Part shown: one piece after another, positions 17,209 through 26,879 of the stretch
Position numbering within the stretch: position 1 is the first letter of the stretch
How the letters are laid out: the number at the start of each line of letters is the position of its first letter
DNA from: an uncultured Candidatus Melainabacteria bacterium
Lineage (GTDB): Bacteria > Cyanobacteriota > Vampirovibrionia > Gastranaerophilales > Gastranaerophilaceae
Direction: 5' to 3'
Length of the DNA: 64,000 nt
NCBI GenBank assembly: GCA_934718275.1
Contig: CAKUZD010000001.1
Span: 248,001 to 312,000 of the forward strand
Notes under the pieces: model-generated
Seen by the model: only the letters and a program-made list of their open reading frames with translations
The model's database searches: none
Told to the model about the DNA's origin: nothing
Position numbers and translations under genes: made by a program

Positions 17209-18801
17209 ATGGCTGAAAAATTTCACCGTGCGACATTTTCTCGCAATTTTTTGAAAACAATTACAAGGATTAAAAATCCGGATGAGATGTTAGCAGAAGC
17301 AAAAGCTGAAGGCTTAGAAAAAACATTAGGCGTTTTTGACTTAATTATTCTCGGAGTTGGTGCGATAATTGGCTCCGGAATTTTTGCTGTAGTCGGAATT
17401 GCAGCTGCCGGCAGTGCTGACGGTTCCTCATTGGGAGCAGGTCCTGCTTTAGTTGTATCAATGATTATTGCAGCAATTGCTTGTATTTTTTCTGCCCTTT
17501 GTTATTCAGAATTTGCAACAATGATTCCTGTTGCAGGCGGAGCCTACACGTACACATTCGCAACTCTTGGAGAATTTGCTGCTTGGATGGTTGGTTGGGT
17601 TCTGATGCTTGAATACGCAATTGGATTTATTGCTGTTGCGTGTGCTTGGTCAAATCATTTTGTACAGTTTTTGAGCGGATTTGAACATGTTTTACCGGCA
17701 TGGATTGCCCACCCTCCCGTATGGATGGTTAATGATACTTTTTCAGCAGCTAAAATCGTTGCAGATAATCCGAGCGTACATATTCCAACATTGTTTGGTG
17801 TACCTATATGTATAAACTTTCCTGCAATTATTATTGTTTTACTAATAACAATGATTTTGGTTAAAGGAACAAAAGATTCTACCAAAATGGCAGGAATTAT
17901 GGTATTTATAAAACTTGCTGTAATTGCATTATTTGTTGTTGCAGGCGCTTTCTTTGTAAGACCGGAGAATTGGACACCTTTTGCACCAAACGGCGCTGCG
18001 GGAATTTTTGCAGGTGCTTTTTTAATATTCTTTGCATACATAGGATTTGATGCCTTAGCTACAGCAGCAGAAGAATGTAAAAACCCTCAAAAAGATTTAC
18101 CGATTGGGATTATTGGTTCCTTAATCATTACAACAATAGTTTATGTTTCAGTTGCACTTGTTTTAACTGGTTTACAAAAAACATCAGGTCCTGTTCCAAT
18201 GGCATTTTTGAAAGCACCGATGGCTTTTTGTATGTCAATATTACACATGAATTGGGCTGCAGGTTTGATTTCAATAGGTTCTCTTGCGGGTTTGACCTCT
18301 GTATTATTGGTTTTGGAAATGGCTGCTACAAGAATTTTATATGCTATGAGCAGAGATCATTTTATATCTCAAAGATTTCAAAAACTACACCCTAAATTCC
18401 ATACTCCGGCACTTTTGACTTGGACTGTTGGAATTATGGCTGTAGTTGGAATTTTGATACTTAATCTTGATGTTGCGGCAGAACTTTGTAATTATGGAAC
18501 GTTTACTTCATTCATAATTGTTTGTGTAGCAGTATTAATTCTAAGAAAAACTGATCCAAACAGACCAAGACCGTTTAAAGTTCCTTTTTCACCAATTACA
18601 CCTGCGTTAGGAATAATTTGCTGTGGAGGGTTGATGGTGTATAAATCAATGCAACCGTCAGGTTCTGCACTATTGTTCCCTATTTGGTTAGGTTTTGGTG
18701 CTATAATATACCTATTATATGGTTTTGTAAAAAATAGATTAAACGAAAATAAAATTCATATTGAAAAAGTAGAACTTAAAAAACAAGAAATGATGAAATA
18801 A
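17209..18801 (+). CDS. APC-superfamily amino-acid permease (copy 1)
   Basis: A polytopic cytoplasmic-membrane transporter of 530 residues with about 12-13 helices. It resembles the cationic amino-acid transporter (CAT/YfnA) branch: GVGAIIGSGIFAVVG in helix 1 (the unwound substrate-binding glycine motif), CYSEFATMIPVAGGAYTYTFATLGEFAAWMVGW in helices 2-3 (seen across residues about 105-140), FFAYIGFDALATAAEECKNPQ in helix 6 and LRKTDPNRPRPFKVPFSP near the C-terminus. The second copy follows immediately, its ATG overlapping this stop. Substrate unassigned. The gene begins 24 bases after glyQ, so the three may form one transcript. Confidence 0.88.
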   Translation: MAEKFHRATFSRNFLKTITRIKNPDEMLAEAKAEGLEKTLGVFDLIILGVGAIIGSGIFAVVGIAAAGSADGSSLGAGPALVVSMIIAAIACIFSALCYSEFATMIPVAGGAYTYTFATLGEFAAWMVGWVLMLEYAIGFIAVACAWSNHFVQFLSGFEHVLPAWIAHPPVWMVNDTFSAAKIVADNPSVHIPTLFGVPICINFPAIIIVLLITMILVKGTKDSTKMAGIMVFIKLAVIALFVVAGAFFVRPENWTPFAPNGAAGIFAGAFLIFFAYIGFDALATAAEECKNPQKDLPIGIIGSLIITTIVYVSVALVLTGLQKTSGPVPMAFLKAPMAFCMSILHMNWAAGLISIGSLAGLTSVLLVLEMAATRILYAMSRDHFISQRFQKLHPKFHTPALLTWTVGIMAVVGILILNLDVAAELCNYGTFTSFIIVCVAVLILRKTDPNRPRPFKVPFSPITPALGIICCGGLMVYKSMQPSGSALLFPIWLGFGAIIYLLYGFVKNRLNENKIHIEKVELKKQEMMK

Positions 18802-20357
18802 TGAACTTTAAAACAATCATAAAAAATGCTTTAAAAAAGAAAAGCCCCGATGAATTAATAGCTGTAAGTAAAAAGTCAGAATTAAAAAAGACTTTGAATG
18901 TGTTTGACTTAATTGTACTAGGAATAGGTGCAGTTGTTGGAACAGGTATTTTTACAATTATCGGCTCTGCAATTCAGGGTGGACCTGAAAGCGTAGGAGC
19001 AGGCCCTGCAATTGTGGTGTCAATGGTATTGGCAGCTGTAGCATGTGTATTTTCAGCACTTTGCTATTCCGAAATTGCAGCTATGATTCCTGTTGCAGGT
19101 AGTGCCTACACATATACTTACGCAACAATGGGCGAATTTATGGCATGGATGGTTGGATGGATTTTAATGTTAGAATATGCGATTGGAAATATTACGGTTG
19201 CATGTGCTTGGACAGGTTATTTCGTTCAGTTTTTAAAAGGCTTTAAACATATTTTACCATCATTCATTGTAAATTATCCATTATGGTTAAGGACTGATTA
19301 CAGATACATGCTTTCATATTGCGACAAATTTGGCTTAGATCCGCATACTCAAATGCCTTATTTATTTGATAAAATTCCTGTAGCAATAAATATTCCCGCT
19401 ATGGTAATTGTACTACTGTTAACAGTTCTACTTATCAAAGGAGTTAAAGAGTCTACCAGATTTGCAAGTATTATGGTTGGCGTAAACATGTTTATGATTA
19501 TATCATTTATTGTAGTTGGAGCTTTTTACGTAAAACCGGAAAATTGGGCACCTTTTGCACCAAACGGTTTTGAAGGCGTATTTATGGGGGCATTTTTAAT
19601 ATTCTTTGCATATATTGGATTTGATGCAATCTCAACAACTGCAGAAGAAACTGAAAATCCACAAAGAGATTTGCCTATAGCTATTTTAGGGACTCTTATT
19701 ATTTGTACAATATTATATGTATGTGTTGCTTTAGTTTTAACAGGCAACGTTCCTTTGGGACATATTGATATTCAAGCTCCAATTGCACATGCTATGCGCG
19801 CTATCGGGATGGATTGGTTTGCAGGTTTAATTTCTATTGGCGCTCTTTGTGCCTTAACGTCTGTTTTGTTGATTTATCAATTAGGAACGACTAGAATTTT
19901 ATATGCTATGAGCAGAGACAGATTTTTGCCAAAATCTCTAAGATTAATCCATAAAAAATACAGAACTCCGCATGTTCTTACTTGGATTTCAGGTATTGTA
20001 GTTGTTATTTGCGCGCTATTTATGGATTTGAATATTTCAGCTGAACTTTGTAACTTTGGAACATTTACTTCATTTATCATAATTTGTATAGCGGTTTTGA
20101 TATTAAGAAAAACAGATCCTGATAGACACAGACCTTTTAAAGTTCCATTTTCTCCTATATTTCCAATTTTAGGAATCATTACATGTGGAGGATTAATGCT
20201 ATTTTCAATGAAGTTTTTAACAACATCTTCATTATATTTTCCACTATGGCTATTAATTGGAGTTATAATATATTCAACATACGGTTATGGACAAAAACGT
20301 CTTGAAGAAAAACAAAAAAGTAAAAAAATTAAAGTTGAAGTTAAAGTAAATCAATAA
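18801..20357 (+). CDS. APC-superfamily amino-acid permease (copy 2)
   Basis: A 518-residue paralogue of the gene just upstream, sharing each hallmark segment in the same order: GIGAVVGTGIFTIIG, CYSEIAAMIPVAGSAYTYTYATMGEF, FFAYIGFDAISTTAEETENPQ and LRKTDPDRHRPFKVPFSP. The two stop-start codons overlap (TAATG), indicating tandem duplication inside one transcript. The copies differ in the loop between helices 3 and 4 (a longer extracytoplasmic stretch here) and in the tails, so substrate preference may have diverged. The downstream end leads into a gene-free stretch that holds a decayed pilin-like gene. Confidence 0.88.
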   Translation: MNFKTIIKNALKKKSPDELIAVSKKSELKKTLNVFDLIVLGIGAVVGTGIFTIIGSAIQGGPESVGAGPAIVVSMVLAAVACVFSALCYSEIAAMIPVAGSAYTYTYATMGEFMAWMVGWILMLEYAIGNITVACAWTGYFVQFLKGFKHILPSFIVNYPLWLRTDYRYMLSYCDKFGLDPHTQMPYLFDKIPVAINIPAMVIVLLLTVLLIKGVKESTRFASIMVGVNMFMIISFIVVGAFYVKPENWAPFAPNGFEGVFMGAFLIFFAYIGFDAISTTAEETENPQRDLPIAILGTLIICTILYVCVALVLTGNVPLGHIDIQAPIAHAMRAIGMDWFAGLISIGALCALTSVLLIYQLGTTRILYAMSRDRFLPKSLRLIHKKYRTPHVLTWISGIVVVICALFMDLNISAELCNFGTFTSFIIICIAVLILRKTDPDRHRPFKVPFSPIFPILGIITCGGLMLFSMKFLTTSSLYFPLWLLIGVIIYSTYGYGQKRLEEKQKSKKIKVEVKVNQ

Positions 20358-20400
20358 AACAACAAAGAATTTTATAAAATATTACTTTTCTATTATAAAA

Positions 20401-20685
20401 AAATCTTTACCCAATTTTTCTTCCAATTTTTTAATTAAATCCGACAAAGGAAGTAACATCGAAAACGGTTTTACAGCACTTGCTTCAAACGCCCAAATAG
20501 TTACTTTAGCTTCCGGAGCTCAAATTATTTTAGATACACAGGATTTATTTAGAATACGAAAAAGACGTACTGTTATCATAGATTTGAATGGTTAAAAAAA
20601 AACAAACAAACGTAGTCGTGGATTTTGGTGCGCGGAATTGATTATGCAAGACGGGTGGACAATTAAATCCGATTATCCTTGGTAA
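20401..20685 (+). pseudogene. Remnant of a type IV pilin-like protein C-terminus
   Basis: One frame runs from about 20401 to 20685 with a single in-frame stop (TAA at 20593-20595) and no start or prepilin leader. Translation gives ENGFTALASNAQIVTLASGA, then VIIDLNG, stop, and then AELIMQDGWTIKSDYPW. This matches the tail of minor-pilin/pseudopilin-like proteins in which a V/I-D-x-N-G-x-K-x-P-N strand is followed by G-R-D-x-F and I-x-x-D-G-x-I/V-x-P. The N-terminal hydrophobic helix is gone. PilT elsewhere in the window shows the organism has type IV pilus genes. The rest of the 20358-20799 interval holds only the pgi promoter. Confidence 0.5.
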
Positions 20686-20712
20686 ATAATTATTAAAAAG
20701 ACTCTAAGTGCC

Positions 20713-20740
20713 TTGTATTCAAATCTTTAGAAGATATAAT
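20713..20740 (+). promoter_or_regulatory. Promoter of pgi
   Basis: TTGTAT, 16 bases, TATAAT: close to the sigma-70 consensus, 60 bases upstream of the pgi ATG. Confidence 0.7.
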
Positions 20741-20799
20741 AAGTGTATAAAGTGTAATTATTATAAAGAGAGAGATAGGGTATTTTTTAAGGAGTAAAA

Positions 20800-22188
20800 A
20801 TGATAGGACTAGACTACCGTAACACTGACGAAAAAATTATTGGCAGCGAAAACGGTTTGAATATTCAAGAAGAATTTGCAAAATATAAAGATACTGTTAC
20901 ACGCATAATTGCAGATTTGAACAAAAGAAAAGACAAACCCGGTCAGTGGTTACAGTGGATGAACCTTGGGTATAATGAAGAAACCCTATGGTACGTAAAA
21001 GAATACGCTTCAATGGTTCAAGGTCGTTTTGACAACATTCTTGTTTTAGGAATTGGAGGTTCTGCATTAGGTGGTATGGCTATGAGTGAAGCACTTTTAA
21101 AACCTTATTGGAATTTACTTACTCCTGAACAAAGGAATGGACTTCCAAGAATATTCTTTCTTGACAATATTGATCCTGACACTATTACAGGATTGTTTGA
21201 AATTTTAGATTTAAAAAAAACTCTTGTTAATGTTATTACAAAATCCGGCTCTACAGCGGAAACAATGTCTCAATTTATGATTGTGAAAAATATACTTGAA
21301 CAAGAGTTAGGTTCAAATTACAGGTATAATCTTGTTGCGACAACAGACAAAAAAACAGGAATTTTAAGACAAATTGCAGAACAAGAAGGATATAAAACTT
21401 TTGTTGTCCCTGATGATGTTGGCGGAAGATTTTCCGTATTTTCAGCTGTTGGGCTTGTCCCTCTTGCATTAGTCGGAATTGATATTGATGAAATCATGAA
21501 TGGTATCAAAGATATGGATTTGGCTTTAAAAAATACGGATATTAATGAAAATATAGCTGCACAAAATGCTTTAATTCATTATCTTATGGACACTCAAAAA
21601 GGTAAAAATTTATCTGTAATGATGCCTTATTCAAGTCGTTTAAAATATGTTTCCGATTGGTATGTTCAATTGTGGGCAGAATCATTAGGCAAAAACAAAG
21701 ATAAAGATGGAAATGATGTACATATAGGCCCAACACCGATTAAGGCACTTGGTGCTACAGACCAACATTCTCAAATTCAACTTTATAATGAAGGCCCAAA
21801 TGATAAAGTTATTAATTTTATCAGAGTAACTGAATTTGATAATAATTTAGAAATACCAAATATCTTTGAATACACAGGTATTGGCTATCTTGGCGGAAAA
21901 ACCATCAACCAACTTATTAACGCAGAAGCTGATTCTACTAAAGTTGCGCTAACAGATTACAACAGACCAAATGTAACCATTACATTAGACAAAGTGGATG
22001 GATACAATTTAGCACAACTTTTATATATGTTGGAAGTTCAGACCGCAATTGCAGGAGAATTGTACAATATCAACACTTTTAATCAACCGGGGGTTGAGCA
22101 AGCTAAAAATTATACTTATGCATTGATGGGCAGAGCCGGCTATGAAGAATCCGCTCAAGCTCTACAGGCTAAAATGGCTTTGGTGTAA
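20800..22188 (+). CDS. pgi: Glucose-6-phosphate isomerase
   Basis: Interconverts glucose-6-phosphate and fructose-6-phosphate in glycolysis and gluconeogenesis. 462 residues; features are LGIGGSALGGMAMSEALL (phosphate-binding region), ITKSGSTAETMSQFM, the PGI signature DDVGGRFSVFSAVGLVPLA (about 207-225), a catalytic Gln-His region ALGATDQHSQIQLYNEG, and a C-terminal helix with a Lys near NQPGVEQAK. A bit shorter than E. coli Pgi (549) and matching the shorter bacterial form. RBS AAGGAG, with a good promoter upstream. The gene is followed by a secreted protein and thioredoxin reductase on the same strand. Confidence 0.96.
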   Translation: MIGLDYRNTDEKIIGSENGLNIQEEFAKYKDTVTRIIADLNKRKDKPGQWLQWMNLGYNEETLWYVKEYASMVQGRFDNILVLGIGGSALGGMAMSEALLKPYWNLLTPEQRNGLPRIFFLDNIDPDTITGLFEILDLKKTLVNVITKSGSTAETMSQFMIVKNILEQELGSNYRYNLVATTDKKTGILRQIAEQEGYKTFVVPDDVGGRFSVFSAVGLVPLALVGIDIDEIMNGIKDMDLALKNTDINENIAAQNALIHYLMDTQKGKNLSVMMPYSSRLKYVSDWYVQLWAESLGKNKDKDGNDVHIGPTPIKALGATDQHSQIQLYNEGPNDKVINFIRVTEFDNNLEIPNIFEYTGIGYLGGKTINQLINAEADSTKVALTDYNRPNVTITLDKVDGYNLAQLLYMLEVQTAIAGELYNINTFNQPGVEQAKNYTYALMGRAGYEESAQALQAKMALV

Positions 22189-22231
22189 TTTAAATTTTAC
22201 ATAATGTTGAAACTTGTTGTAAAATAATTAA

Positions 22232-22732
22232 ATGATGAATATGTTAAAGAAAATATTTATTATATTGATTTTACTTATCGGAATGCCCGTAATGGCTAAT
22301 GTTTTAAAAGCCGGTGTATCTAAAATTGAAAGTATTCCGAACTCCTTCTATGGAAGTTGGCGAGTTGTAGCCAAGATTGACAAACAATCAGGTTCCGCGT
22401 ATTTTAAACCACAATCAGTAGATTTTTGGAACTTATCTCGTAACGGTGACGTCATTAATCTTAATAATCCTTTTACCGGTGCAAGTGCTAGCGTAAAATT
22501 AGATTATGTAGACGGCAATCTGATAAGGTTTACTAAATCAGGAGAATATGATGGCAACAAAAAATTAACTGATACAGTGGATTTAAAACTTACCGGAAAT
22601 ACGTTTACCGGAGTTAACTATATTACTCTTGAAACTTTTTCTATAAGAGATAATTCTTTAATTCGAAAAGACACTGCGATTTATCTTCTTGCCGGAGAAA
22701 AGATTTCAGGTACAAGTATTACAGGAAAATAA
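22232..22732 (+). CDS. Secreted protein of unknown function
   Basis: 166 residues, unassigned. MMNMLKKIFIILILLIGMPVMA is a signal peptide; the actual start may be the third Met (22241). The mature protein reads like a small beta-barrel or lipocalin-like domain: FYGSWRVVAKI, then several strands (VDFWNLSRNGDVINL, ASVKLDYVDGN, LIRFTKSGEY, VDLKLTGNTFTGVNYIT), a layout similar to lipocalin/YdeI-like periplasmic proteins, but I cannot name the family. It lies between pgi and trxB on the same strand with only 4 bases before the trxB start, so trxB may depend on it for translation or transcription. Confidence 0.6.
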   Translation: MMNMLKKIFIILILLIGMPVMANVLKAGVSKIESIPNSFYGSWRVVAKIDKQSGSAYFKPQSVDFWNLSRNGDVINLNNPFTGASASVKLDYVDGNLIRFTKSGEYDGNKKLTDTVDLKLTGNTFTGVNYITLETFSIRDNSLIRKDTAIYLLAGEKISGTSITGK

Positions 22733-22736
22733 ATTT

Positions 22737-23672
22737 ATGGAGCAATTAAATTTTGACACAATTATTTTAGGAGGAGGGCCTGCGGGACTTGCTGCTGCTA
22801 TTTATGCCGCAAGAGGAGCTACATCTACTGCTGTTATTGATAAAACAATGTTTGGAGGTCAACCCTCAAATTATCTCGAATTGGAAAACTATCCTGGATT
22901 TCAAATTGTTGGTGGATATGATTTAATGGAAAAATTTGAAGAACATGCCGATAAATTCGGGGTTAAAAAGTTCCCAATGCAAGAAATTGAAAAAATTGAC
23001 CTAAATACCAAAACAATTTACACAAAAGAATTTACATTCTATGCTAAGACTATAATTATTGCAACAGGAGCCCAACCAATGAAACTTGGGGTAAAAGGAG
23101 AAAAAGAATTTACAGGAAAAGGAGTTAGCTATTGTGCTGTTTGCGATGGAGCTTTCTTTAAAGATAAAATAGTCTCCGTCATTGGAGGAGGAAATTCCGC
23201 AATTGAAGAAGCAATATACTTAACTAAATTTGCCTCAAAAGTATATATAGTCCACAGACGAGAAGAATTAAGAGCTGACAAAATTATTCAAGAAAAAGCT
23301 TTTAAAAACCCAAAAATAGAATTTTTATGGAATAGTATTGTAAAAGAAATTAATGGAAATAACGTTGTAAATTCAATTACAATAGAAAATATTAATACCA
23401 AAGAAACAAGTTTAATTAATACAGATGGCGTTTTCCCTTATATAGGAATTATTCCAAATGTAAGCTATTTTAACGGACAACTGGAGCAAGATAAAAACGG
23501 TTTTATTATTACTGATACAACAATGGCGACATCTATCAATGGAGTTTTTGCTGTTGGAGATGTCCGAAATACCCCATTAAGACAAGTTATTACTGCCGCA
23601 TCAGATGGAGCTGTCGGAGCTTGTTACGCTATTAAATATATTGAAAATTTAGAACAAATAAAAACAATATAA
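22737..23672 (+). CDS. trxB: Thioredoxin reductase
   Basis: FAD/NADPH flavoenzyme that reduces thioredoxin. Start chosen at the ATG at 22737, giving 311 residues, the family length; an upstream TTG would run into the preceding gene. Motifs: FAD-binding GGGPAGLAAAIYAARG, redox-active CAVC in SYCAVCDGAFF (about 133-136), NADPH-binding GGGNSAIEEAIYLTKF with HRREELRA, and the C-terminal FAD segment GVFAVGDVRNTPLRQVITAASDGAVGA. The downstream bidirectional terminator separates it from convergent clpB. Cytoplasmic; together with rubredoxin and ferredoxin it forms part of the redox set in this window. Confidence 0.95.
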   Translation: MEQLNFDTIILGGGPAGLAAAIYAARGATSTAVIDKTMFGGQPSNYLELENYPGFQIVGGYDLMEKFEEHADKFGVKKFPMQEIEKIDLNTKTIYTKEFTFYAKTIIIATGAQPMKLGVKGEKEFTGKGVSYCAVCDGAFFKDKIVSVIGGGNSAIEEAIYLTKFASKVYIVHRREELRADKIIQEKAFKNPKIEFLWNSIVKEINGNNVVNSITIENINTKETSLINTDGVFPYIGIIPNVSYFNGQLEQDKNGFIITDTTMATSINGVFAVGDVRNTPLRQVITAASDGAVGACYAIKYIENLEQIKTI

Positions 23673-23789
23673 ATTTTTGTAAAAACATTTTTTATTAACA
23701 ATCAAATGGATGAAATTGTTAGCGCTCAACAAAAAATTCGGTAGTCGCACAATTGACATTGAAGTATGATAAATAAAACTTTAATAAAA

Positions 23790-23827
23790 AAAATACGGGA
23801 GCAAATTATTTGCTCCCGTATTTTTTA
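23790..23827. terminator. Bidirectional terminator between trxB and clpB
   Basis: Long perfect stem around AATACGGGAGCAAAT / ATTTGCTCCCGTATT with A runs on one side and TTTTTT on the other, between two convergent genes. Confidence 0.92.
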
Positions 23828-23829
23828 TT

Positions 23830-26424
23830 TTATTTTTTAAATACAATTTCATCATTATCAACATCAATTATGACTTTATCACCACGCAAGAATTTTTGCG
23901 CTAATATTTGTTTTGATAATGGATTTTCTATCAATTGACGAATTACTCGTTTCAACGGTCTTGCTCCATATACAGGGTTAAAACCACGTGTTGCAAGAAA
24001 TTCCTTCGCATCTGCTGTAATTTCAAAATCTATTTCTTGATCCTTTAATAATTTTCTCAAATAATCCATTTGAATATCAACTATCTTAGTCAAATCCTGC
24101 ATATTTAAAGCTTTAAAGAAAATTGTTTCATCAATTCTGTTTAAGAATTCCGGTTTAAATCGACTTCTTAAAACTTCCATAACCTTATTTTTTGTATCCT
24201 CAAAAGATTGTGGCTTACCAATTGAATTTAATGTATTTTCAAGAATAATATCGCTTCCTATATTTGAAGTCATTATTATAAGAGTATTTTTAAAATCTAC
24301 TGTTCTTCCTTTGCTATCTGTTAAACGGCCATCATCAAATATTTGCAACATTATATTGAAAACATCAGGGTGAGCCTTTTCGATTTCATCAAAAAGAACA
24401 ACAGAATATGGTTTACGCCGAACAGCTTCCGTAAGTTGTCCTCCTTCGTCATAACCTACATATCCCGGAGGAGCTCCAACTAATCTTGATACGTTATGTT
24501 TTTCCATGTATTCTGACATATCAATACGAATTAATGCATCTTCATCATTAAACATAAATTCCGCTAATGATTTTGCAAGCTCAGTTTTACCAACACCTGT
24601 CGGCCCTAAAAACAAAAACGTACCAATAGGGCGTTTTGGATCTTTCAACCCTGAACGTGCACGGCGAATAGCATCTGCGACAGTATCCACCGCTTCTTCT
24701 TGTCCAACTAAACGCTTATGCAAAATATCTTCCATATTTAATAACTTTTGTTTTTCACTCTCAACAAGTTTTGTAACAGGAATGCCTGTCCATTTACTAA
24801 CGACATTTGCAATATCATCATCAGTAATTTCTTCTTTCAAAAGCTTATTATCTGTCTTTTCTTTGTTTTGAACAGCTTTTAACTGTTTTTCCAATTCAAG
24901 AAGTTTTCCGTATTTTAATTCTGCAGCAGTCTGCAAATCAGTATTACGTTCTGCTTCATCAATTTTAGTCTTTACTTGTTCAATTTCTTCTTTTATTCCG
25001 GCTTCCCCGGTAATAGAAGCTTTTTCTTGTTCCCACTGAGCTTTTAATTTATTAATTTTAGCCTCTAATTCATTAATTTGTTTGGTCAAATCTTCAACCT
25101 TAGCTTTCGCATCATCGTCATCTTCCTTTTTCAAGGCTTCACGCTCGATTTCAAATTGAATTTTTTGACGCATCATTTTATCAATTTCTTCAGGCATAGA
25201 ATCAATTTCAATTCGTAAAGAAGAAGCTGCTTCATCAATTAAATCAATCGCTTTATCCGGCAAAAATCTGTCTGTAATATATCTGTCTGAAAGTCGTGCC
25301 GCTGCAATCAAAGCACTATCCAATATTCTTATTCCATGATGAACTTCGTATTTTTCTTTCAAACCTCTCAAGATGGAGATTGTATCCTCTACGGAAGGTT
25401 CTCCTACTAATACCGGTTGAAAACGTCTCTCTAATGCAGGATCTTTCTCTATATATTTACGATATTCATTTACCGTTGTTGCACCAATTGTTCTCAAAAC
25501 TCCTCTTGCAAGCATCGGTTTTAACAAATTACCTGCATCCATTGAGCCTTCTGTTGCACCTGCTCCAACAACCGTATGTAACTCATCAATAAACATTACG
25601 ATTTCACCATTTGAAGCTTCAACCTCTTTCAATACTGCTTTTAATCGTTCTTCAAATTCTCCTCTGAATTTTGCACCTGCAACTAAGGCCCCCATATCCA
25701 AGGAAACCAATTTTACATCTTTCAAACTTTCCGGAACATCTCCTCTAACTATACGTTGAGCCAAACCCTCTACAATAGCTGTTTTTCCAACTCCGGGTTC
25801 ACCAATAAGTACAGGGTTATTTTTGGTTCTTCTGTTTAATACTTGAATAATTCTTCTTACTTCTTCGTCACGACCGATTACGGGATCTAATTTTCCCTTT
25901 CTTGCAAGCGCAGTTAAATCAGTAGAAAATTTTTCCAACGCTTTCATATTTTCTTCTGCATTTTTATTATCCACTTTTTTATTACCTCTAATTTTTTTCA
26001 TTACATTCAAAACTTTACCTGAATCAACACCATAAGTTTTTAAAACCGATTGAATTTCACTTCCATCAAGTTTAGTCATAGCAAGTAAAATATCTTCAAC
26101 ACTTACAAACTCGTCTTTTAATTCTTCAGCTTGTTGTGTTGCTAAGTCTAACAAACGATAAGATTCATTAGACAAATACACTTGACCGCAAGGCGGTCCC
26201 GAAATTGTCGGATAAGAATTCACCATCTGAGAAATCTTATTAATAAAATTTTGATTTAATAATTTTAATTCTGTTAAGTAATCTCGAACTATCCCATCGG
26301 CTTTAATCATCGCCAACATAATATGAGCAGGTTGTAACTCGGTGTTTTTATGAGATTGCATAACTGCTCCGGCAGAATTTAATATCTCCTGTGAGTAGTT
26401 CGTAAATTTTTCAAAATCTGGCAT
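23830..26424 (-). CDS. clpB: ClpB disaggregase
   Basis: Hsp100 AAA+ chaperone that pulls polypeptides out of aggregates with DnaK. The 864-residue product starts at ATG 26424, placed 9 bases after a GGAG; a TTG at 26445 would only include that RBS. Domain order: double Clp-N repeat (about 5-145), AAA-1 with GEPGVGKT and FIDELHTVVGAGATEG, a middle domain coiled coil of Lys/Glu repeats (about 410-520) that distinguishes ClpB from ClpA/C, then AAA-2 with GPTGVGKTELAKSLAEFMF and VLFDEIEKAHPDVF, and the C-terminal substrate domain with FNPVYGARPLKR. Last of a probable PilT-RecO-membrane protein-ClpB strand. Confidence 0.97.
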   Translation of the reverse strand: MPDFEKFTNYSQEILNSAGAVMQSHKNTELQPAHIMLAMIKADGIVRDYLTELKLLNQNFINKISQMVNSYPTISGPPCGQVYLSNESYRLLDLATQQAEELKDEFVSVEDILLAMTKLDGSEIQSVLKTYGVDSGKVLNVMKKIRGNKKVDNKNAEENMKALEKFSTDLTALARKGKLDPVIGRDEEVRRIIQVLNRRTKNNPVLIGEPGVGKTAIVEGLAQRIVRGDVPESLKDVKLVSLDMGALVAGAKFRGEFEERLKAVLKEVEASNGEIVMFIDELHTVVGAGATEGSMDAGNLLKPMLARGVLRTIGATTVNEYRKYIEKDPALERRFQPVLVGEPSVEDTISILRGLKEKYEVHHGIRILDSALIAAARLSDRYITDRFLPDKAIDLIDEAASSLRIEIDSMPEEIDKMMRQKIQFEIEREALKKEDDDDAKAKVEDLTKQINELEAKINKLKAQWEQEKASITGEAGIKEEIEQVKTKIDEAERNTDLQTAAELKYGKLLELEKQLKAVQNKEKTDNKLLKEEITDDDIANVVSKWTGIPVTKLVESEKQKLLNMEDILHKRLVGQEEAVDTVADAIRRARSGLKDPKRPIGTFLFLGPTGVGKTELAKSLAEFMFNDEDALIRIDMSEYMEKHNVSRLVGAPPGYVGYDEGGQLTEAVRRKPYSVVLFDEIEKAHPDVFNIMLQIFDDGRLTDSKGRTVDFKNTLIIMTSNIGSDIILENTLNSIGKPQSFEDTKNKVMEVLRSRFKPEFLNRIDETIFFKALNMQDLTKIVDIQMDYLRKLLKDQEIDFEITADAKEFLATRGFNPVYGARPLKRVIRQLIENPLSKQILAQKFLRGDKVIIDVDNDEIVFKK

Positions 26425-26505
26425 AAACCTCAACTCCTTTTTCAAAATATTCTATAATTATATTTTAACGTGATTTTCAAAAAAGTCAGTGAAATTAATT
26501 ATTAA

Positions 26506-26871
26506 TTAATTTTTTTCAAGGGTTGTCAAAAAAGATACAGGAATTAACCCCAAAGAAAGACCGAAGAAAAACAACAAAGGCACTGATATTATCATTAACA
26601 AAACTGCTTTGAATGAGTTAAATATATTTTTTGCTTGAACAATAGCAAATGCTAATACTAAACCATAAAAAATGGCTAAAATCGGAGCATATTTAATCGC
26701 CAAAAGAGTCGCCTCTTGAACAGATTTAATTTCAGGATGAATAACCGCTATAATTAATCCACAAAGTAATCCTGCAAATATTGAACCCAAAATAGAATAA
26801 ACCAAATAAAACCCAAAAATCTCAAATCCGGAACGTTTTACAGTCAAATCAAATAAATTTTTAAACATCAT
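26506..26871 (-). CDS. Small three-helix membrane protein, unknown
   Basis: 121 residues with three clear transmembrane segments: about 18-43 (FYLVYSILGSIFAGLLCGLI), about 63-82 (YAPILAIFYGLVLAFAIV) and about 90-115 (VLLMIISVPLLFFFGLSLGL). The first residues are charged and amphipathic. No catalytic motif. It lies 8 bases downstream of recO and upstream of clpB on the same strand. A YIP1/DUF-type small membrane protein is possible but I cannot support a family. Confidence 0.6.
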   Translation of the reverse strand: MMFKNLFDLTVKRSGFEIFGFYLVYSILGSIFAGLLCGLIIAVIHPEIKSVQEATLLAIKYAPILAIFYGLVLAFAIVQAKNIFNSFKAVLLMIISVPLLFFFGLSLGLIPVSFLTTLEKN

Positions 26872-26879
26872 AACCTCCT

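Noticed and set aside
22689..22736. TTG start for trxB
   Set aside because: It lies inside the previous gene, and the ATG at 22737 gives the family's usual length.
26425..26445. TTG start for clpB
   Set aside because: The TTG codon lies before the GGAG that serves the ATG at 26424, and ClpB orthologues begin at that ATG.
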